Positions 39,826-42,024 of a DNA stretch of 42,024 bases are shown here, piece by piece. Position 1 is the stretch's first letter, and each line of letters begins with the position of its first letter. Origin of the DNA: Saccharopolyspora elongata. GTDB lineage: Bacteria; Actinomycetota; Actinomycetes; Mycobacteriales; Pseudonocardiaceae. The stretch is from NCBI RefSeq assembly GCF_004348985.1, contig NZ_SMKW01000080.1, positions 1 through 42,024 of the forward strand. The letters run 5' to 3'. The translations under genes and the position numbers were made by a program. The notes under the pieces are model-generated. The model was given only the letters and a program-made list of their open reading frames with translations, did not search any database and was not told where the DNA came from.

Positions 39826-40743
39826 CTAGTCCCGGCTCTTGACCGAGGTCGGGACCGGCATGTGCAGGGCGAGTTGGCCTTCGGTCGTGACGTCGAGCTG
39901 AACGGCCTTGAGCGGCTTGAGCGATCGCAGGTCGTCCGCCATGCGGCCATGCCCGATCTGGAGGGCGACGTTGCGCGGGAAGCGCGCACTTCCGGCGGAG
40001 AGCACGTTGGTCTGGCTCAGGGTCGAGTGCCACGCGCCGTTGATCGACGTGTACGAGGTGAGCGTCGAAACGCGCTCGCCGGTGGGATATGCGGTCTGGG
40101 CGGGGGTGGCGACCGAGAACGACAGGTCTGTCCCGCCGGCGTCGTTGGCCACGCGCGCGGTGGTTCGGCTGTCGTCGATGCCGACGTCGAGCTCGGTGAC
40201 CCATTTGGGGAAGCCGTAGCCGTCGTGGCCTCGAACCTGGGCGATATCAGTGCTCACCGGCAGGGACAGCACGTACGAATCGAGGTGGTCGTTCTTGAGG
40301 GCGGCGACGAGGTCGACGAAACCGAGCCGGCCGTGCCGCGCCGGCCGGACCGCGATCCCGACGGCGGCTTCGGTGTAGAAGTCGATGTCGCACACGTCGT
40401 AGCGGAAGAACATGATCGAGATCAGCCCGAGACCCGGCGCGACCTCCAGCGGCGCCAGCTCTCCGGGCAGGCGGGTGCGGATCGCGCGGGACCGAGCGAG
40501 CATCGTGAGCCGGGCGGTCGAGATGCGGTAGTAGAAGTTCGGGGTGAGCGTGGCACCGATCGGTGAGTCGACCCTGGTCTTGGGCAGCCGCCGGAAGAAG
40601 TCCACGCTGCTGACGCGGGGATCGCGGGCGACTTCGTCGAGATCGGTGTTCATCCGATACCGGTCGTACAGACCGCCTTTCGGGACCGCGATCGTGCGGC
40701 CGCCCAGATCGACCTCGACCGCGTCCTGGTGGATCGACGACAT
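39826..40743 (-). CDS. Acetoacetate decarboxylase-superfamily enzyme (ADC-like)
   Basis: 305 residues of the ADC fold. The Schiff-base lysine aligns with K180 in GHDGYGFPKWVTELDVG. In classical acetoacetate decarboxylase this Lys is followed by a second Lys that lowers its pKa (PKK), whereas here it is Trp181. The enzyme is thus likely an ADC-like aldolase/dehydratase or other decarboxylase rather than a true acetoacetate decarboxylase. ATG 40743 follows GGGAG. Two 19-bp TetR operators lie 22-74 bases upstream. The gene heads a leftward transcript with the semialdehyde dehydrogenase. Confidence 0.78.
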   Translation of the reverse strand: MSSIHQDAVEVDLGGRTIAVPKGGLYDRYRMNTDLDEVARDPRVSSVDFFRRLPKTRVDSPIGATLTPNFYYRISTARLTMLARSRAIRTRLPGELAPLEVAPGLGLISIMFFRYDVCDIDFYTEAAVGIAVRPARHGRLGFVDLVAALKNDHLDSYVLSLPVSTDIAQVRGHDGYGFPKWVTELDVGIDDSRTTARVANDAGGTDLSFSVATPAQTAYPTGERVSTLTSYTSINGAWHSTLSQTNVLSAGSARFPRNVALQIGHGRMADDLRSLKPLKAVQLDVTTEGQLALHMPVPTSVKSRD

Positions 40744-40764
40744 CGGCGCAGCTCCCTCACCCAA

Positions 40765-40783
40765 ATGTGTACAGTGCTCACAT
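40765..40783 (-). promoter_or_regulatory. TetR 19-bp operator O3
   Basis: Minus strand ATGTGAGCACTGTACACAT, 21 bases upstream of the ADC-like start. It is identical to O1 except for one base. Confidence 0.65.
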
Positions 40784-40798
40784 GAGGCTAGCCTCGGG

Positions 40799-40817
40799 AT
40801 GTGAGCACTGTCAACAT
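40799..40817 (+). promoter_or_regulatory. TetR 19-bp operator O4
   Basis: ATGTGAGCACTGTCAACAT, inverted relative to O3, with centres 34 bp apart. The 15-base spacer contains a separate perfect palindrome, GAGGCTAGCCTC (40784-40795). Confidence 0.65.
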
Positions 40818-40941
40818 CAATGCTGAGCAATGGAGTCCGACGCAACCGGACCGACACCGGCGTCAACGCAGTGGCCTCTTTCGTCGCGCTGAGCACGGTC
40901 CACGAGCTCAGCCACGCGCGCCACCGTCGCGTCAGGCGGGG

Positions 40942-41280
40942 TCACACATCGAACAGGGCGAGTTGGCCGTCGTCACCTTCGGGAAAGTCAGCGCTTGCAC
41001 AGGGGTCGGGGGTGCCGCACAGCTCCCGGCACCGACGGCAGTCAGCGCGGAGGTCGACCGCTTCGCAGTCGAACAAGGGGTACCGGCTAACAGGTTGTCC
41101 GCAAACCGGAGTCGGTTGCTTCAGACCGTTCTTGATGCCCACCTTGACGCGGTGCACCTTGCGCCCAGGGCCGATGCGCAGGTTGTGGCCTTCGAACCGT
41201 CGGAGGTGCTTTTCTGCCTCTGCATGATCTGGACTTTCGTCGTGTGCATGCACGTGATCATCGTTGCTGGTCGTGGACAT
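40942..41280 (-). CDS. Small Cys-rich conserved hypothetical protein
   Basis: 112 residues from ATG 41280 (MSTTSNDDHVHAHDESPDHA). After an acidic/His N-terminus comes a basic strand segment (RKVHRVKVGIKNG) and a cysteine cluster, C60, C72, C81, C84, C88 and C94 (VCGQPVSRYPLFDCEAVD, DCRRCRELCGTPDPC), then an acidic tail ending ALFDV. The C-x2-C-x3-C spacing suggests a zinc-binding module. No clear ribosome site is seen before the ATG. An antisense frame (40801-41304) is less protein-like. I do not recognise a function. Confidence 0.6.
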   Translation of the reverse strand: MSTTSNDDHVHAHDESPDHAEAEKHLRRFEGHNLRIGPGRKVHRVKVGIKNGLKQPTPVCGQPVSRYPLFDCEAVDLRADCRRCRELCGTPDPCASADFPEGDDGQLALFDV

Positions 41281-41466
41281 TTGCAGGCACCGCAAGATCG
41301 GTGATCTTTTGCTTTTGGGCGAGTAGGGGTGGAACTTCACCGCGCGCTCGCCGCGAACCGCCGCAGAAGCTTTGGATCTTGATGTGTTCGCTGCGGGCGG
41401 CATCAAATTTCGCTACTGTAGGTTTCGATACTCGAAGTTGCGAAATCATCTGGGCGAGGAGAAGGC

Positions 41467-42024
41467 ATGCGTGAGGTCACTGCCGCGGAGCGGCCGCCGG
41501 AGCCGGACTGGTCGACGATGACGGTCGAGGAGCTGGTCGTTTACCGCGAGGCGGAGAACCGCTTTCGGGCGTCCAGCACGGCGCGGGCGATCACCGGAGA
41601 CCCGGATCCCGGCGCCGCGATCCGGTGGCAGGAGGTGGCGCTGCCCGGCCGCGAGCTCCCGGTCCGGGTGTACCGACCATTGCCCGGGCTCGACGGCACG
41701 GGCGCCGACCGGGCCGACCTGCCACTAGTGCTCCACGTGCACGGAGGCGGCTTCGTGGGCACAGCGGTGCAGAGCGACTGGGTGAACAGCCACCTTGCCG
41801 CCCAGCTGCCCGCGGTCGTCGTCTCGGTCGAGCACCGCCTCGTCGACCCGCAAAATCCGCTGTCGGCAGCCGTCGATGACGGCTGGGACGTGCTCCAGCA
41901 CGTGGTGCAGCGCGCCGCGCAGTGGGGCATCGACCCGGCGCGGACCGCCGTCTTCGGCGAGAGCTGCGGCGCGTTGATCAGCGCCCTGGCCGCGATCCGG
42001 GCCAGAGAGGCCGGCCTCCCACCC
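41467..42024 (+). CDS. Alpha/beta hydrolase fold-3 (HSL-type esterase), truncated by window
   Basis: 186 residues are visible, open at the right edge. The hormone-sensitive-lipase signature HGGGF (92-96) forms the oxyanion hole, and GESCG (164-168) holds nucleophile S166. The preceding VSVEHRLVDPQNPLSAAVDD is the usual strand-loop of this family. The Asp and His of the triad would lie beyond the edge. ATG 41467 follows GGAGAAGG. Upstream, ATTTCGC and GCGAAAT arms (about 41407-41413 and 41440-41446) flank TTTCGATACTCGAA, a possible operator. It is probably a carboxylesterase. Confidence 0.82.
   Translation, partial: MREVTAAERPPEPDWSTMTVEELVVYREAENRFRASSTARAITGDPDPGAAIRWQEVALPGRELPVRVYRPLPGLDGTGADRADLPLVLHVHGGGFVGTAVQSDWVNSHLAAQLPAVVVSVEHRLVDPQNPLSAAVDDGWDVLQHVVQRAAQWGIDPARTAVFGESCGALISALAAIRAREAGLPP

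Noticed and set aside
40801..41304. Plus-strand 167-codon frame starting at operator O4
   Set aside because: Its start lies inside the TetR operator and it is antisense to the Cys-rich small protein, whose clustered Cys pattern is more convincing.
1..42024. CRISPR array, rRNA, complete tRNA or replication origin
   Set aside because: No regularly spaced repeats, no ribosomal RNA segments, no full cloverleaf and no DnaA-box cluster were seen by eye. Only two tRNA 3' ends exist.

Overview
The window is high-GC DNA (roughly two thirds G+C by eye) with GTG starts, purine-rich ribosome sites and actinobacterial families: BTAD/NB-ARC regulator, CGNR zinc-finger regulators, a SigF/RsbW (UsfX-like) module, DUF4383 and an Imm-5-like pair. 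It is an actinobacterial chromosome, probably of the order Pseudonocardiales. The order is my inference; no marker gene fixes it.

Region by region. (1) 1-3175 is an insertion-sequence graveyard. It holds an IS256 tail, an IS4/IS5-type tail, a truncated hypothetical gene, a decapitated IS630 transposase with an A7 slippery run, and an intact ISL3 element with 26-bp perfect ends. (2) 3325-11006 holds small redox, hydrolase and regulator units. A cysteine hydrolase (isochorismatase fold) diverges from a GlxA-type AraC regulator. An LLM monooxygenase/MFS operon follows, then two pairs each made of a metallo-beta-lactamase-fold hydrolase and a CGNR zinc-finger regulator. Repeated CGTGA-cored palindromes sit at their promoters. 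(3) 11070-19007 looks catabolic: aldehyde dehydrogenase and APC permease, divergent LysR, class III aminotransferase, then an AraC regulator with an arylaceto-/aliphatic-type nitrilase. A second copy of the cysteine hydrolase follows at 19223-19852. (4) 19853-21460 is a decayed integration site: a tRNA 3' end with CCA, a tyrosine integrase and a TerC gene both missing their middles, a terminator and a second tRNA-like 3' end. (5) 21588-25066 carries a beta-helix membrane protein, a transposase scrap, and a DUF1772/TetR divergent pair with CTAG palindromes. (6) 25580-29834 is a general-stress module: DUF4383 membrane protein, SigF/SigB-like sigma factor, its anti-sigma factor, a STAS antagonist and two overlapping Imm-5-like genes. 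Three of these units are preceded by GTTT-N15/16-GGGTA-like promoters. (7) 30292-36014 holds a VOC remnant and a drug-efflux MFS gene divergent from a 1.1-kresidue BTAD/NB-ARC/TPR regulator. (8) 36038-40743 is a second catabolic or detoxification unit: Old-Yellow-Enzyme reductase, TetR, semialdehyde dehydrogenase and an acetoacetate-decarboxylase-like enzyme. Four copies of one 19-bp operator, two at each outer promoter, tie it together. A Cys-rich small protein and a window-truncated alpha/beta hydrolase end the window.

The strongest undescribed signals are the shared operator families, which turn scattered genes into three candidate regulons: CGNR/CGTGA, TetR/19-mer and SigF/GTTT. The odd catalytic-residue substitutions in the CGNR, anti-sigma, STAS, MBL and decarboxylase-like proteins come next. 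All functional assignments are from reading translated motifs; no database search was run.
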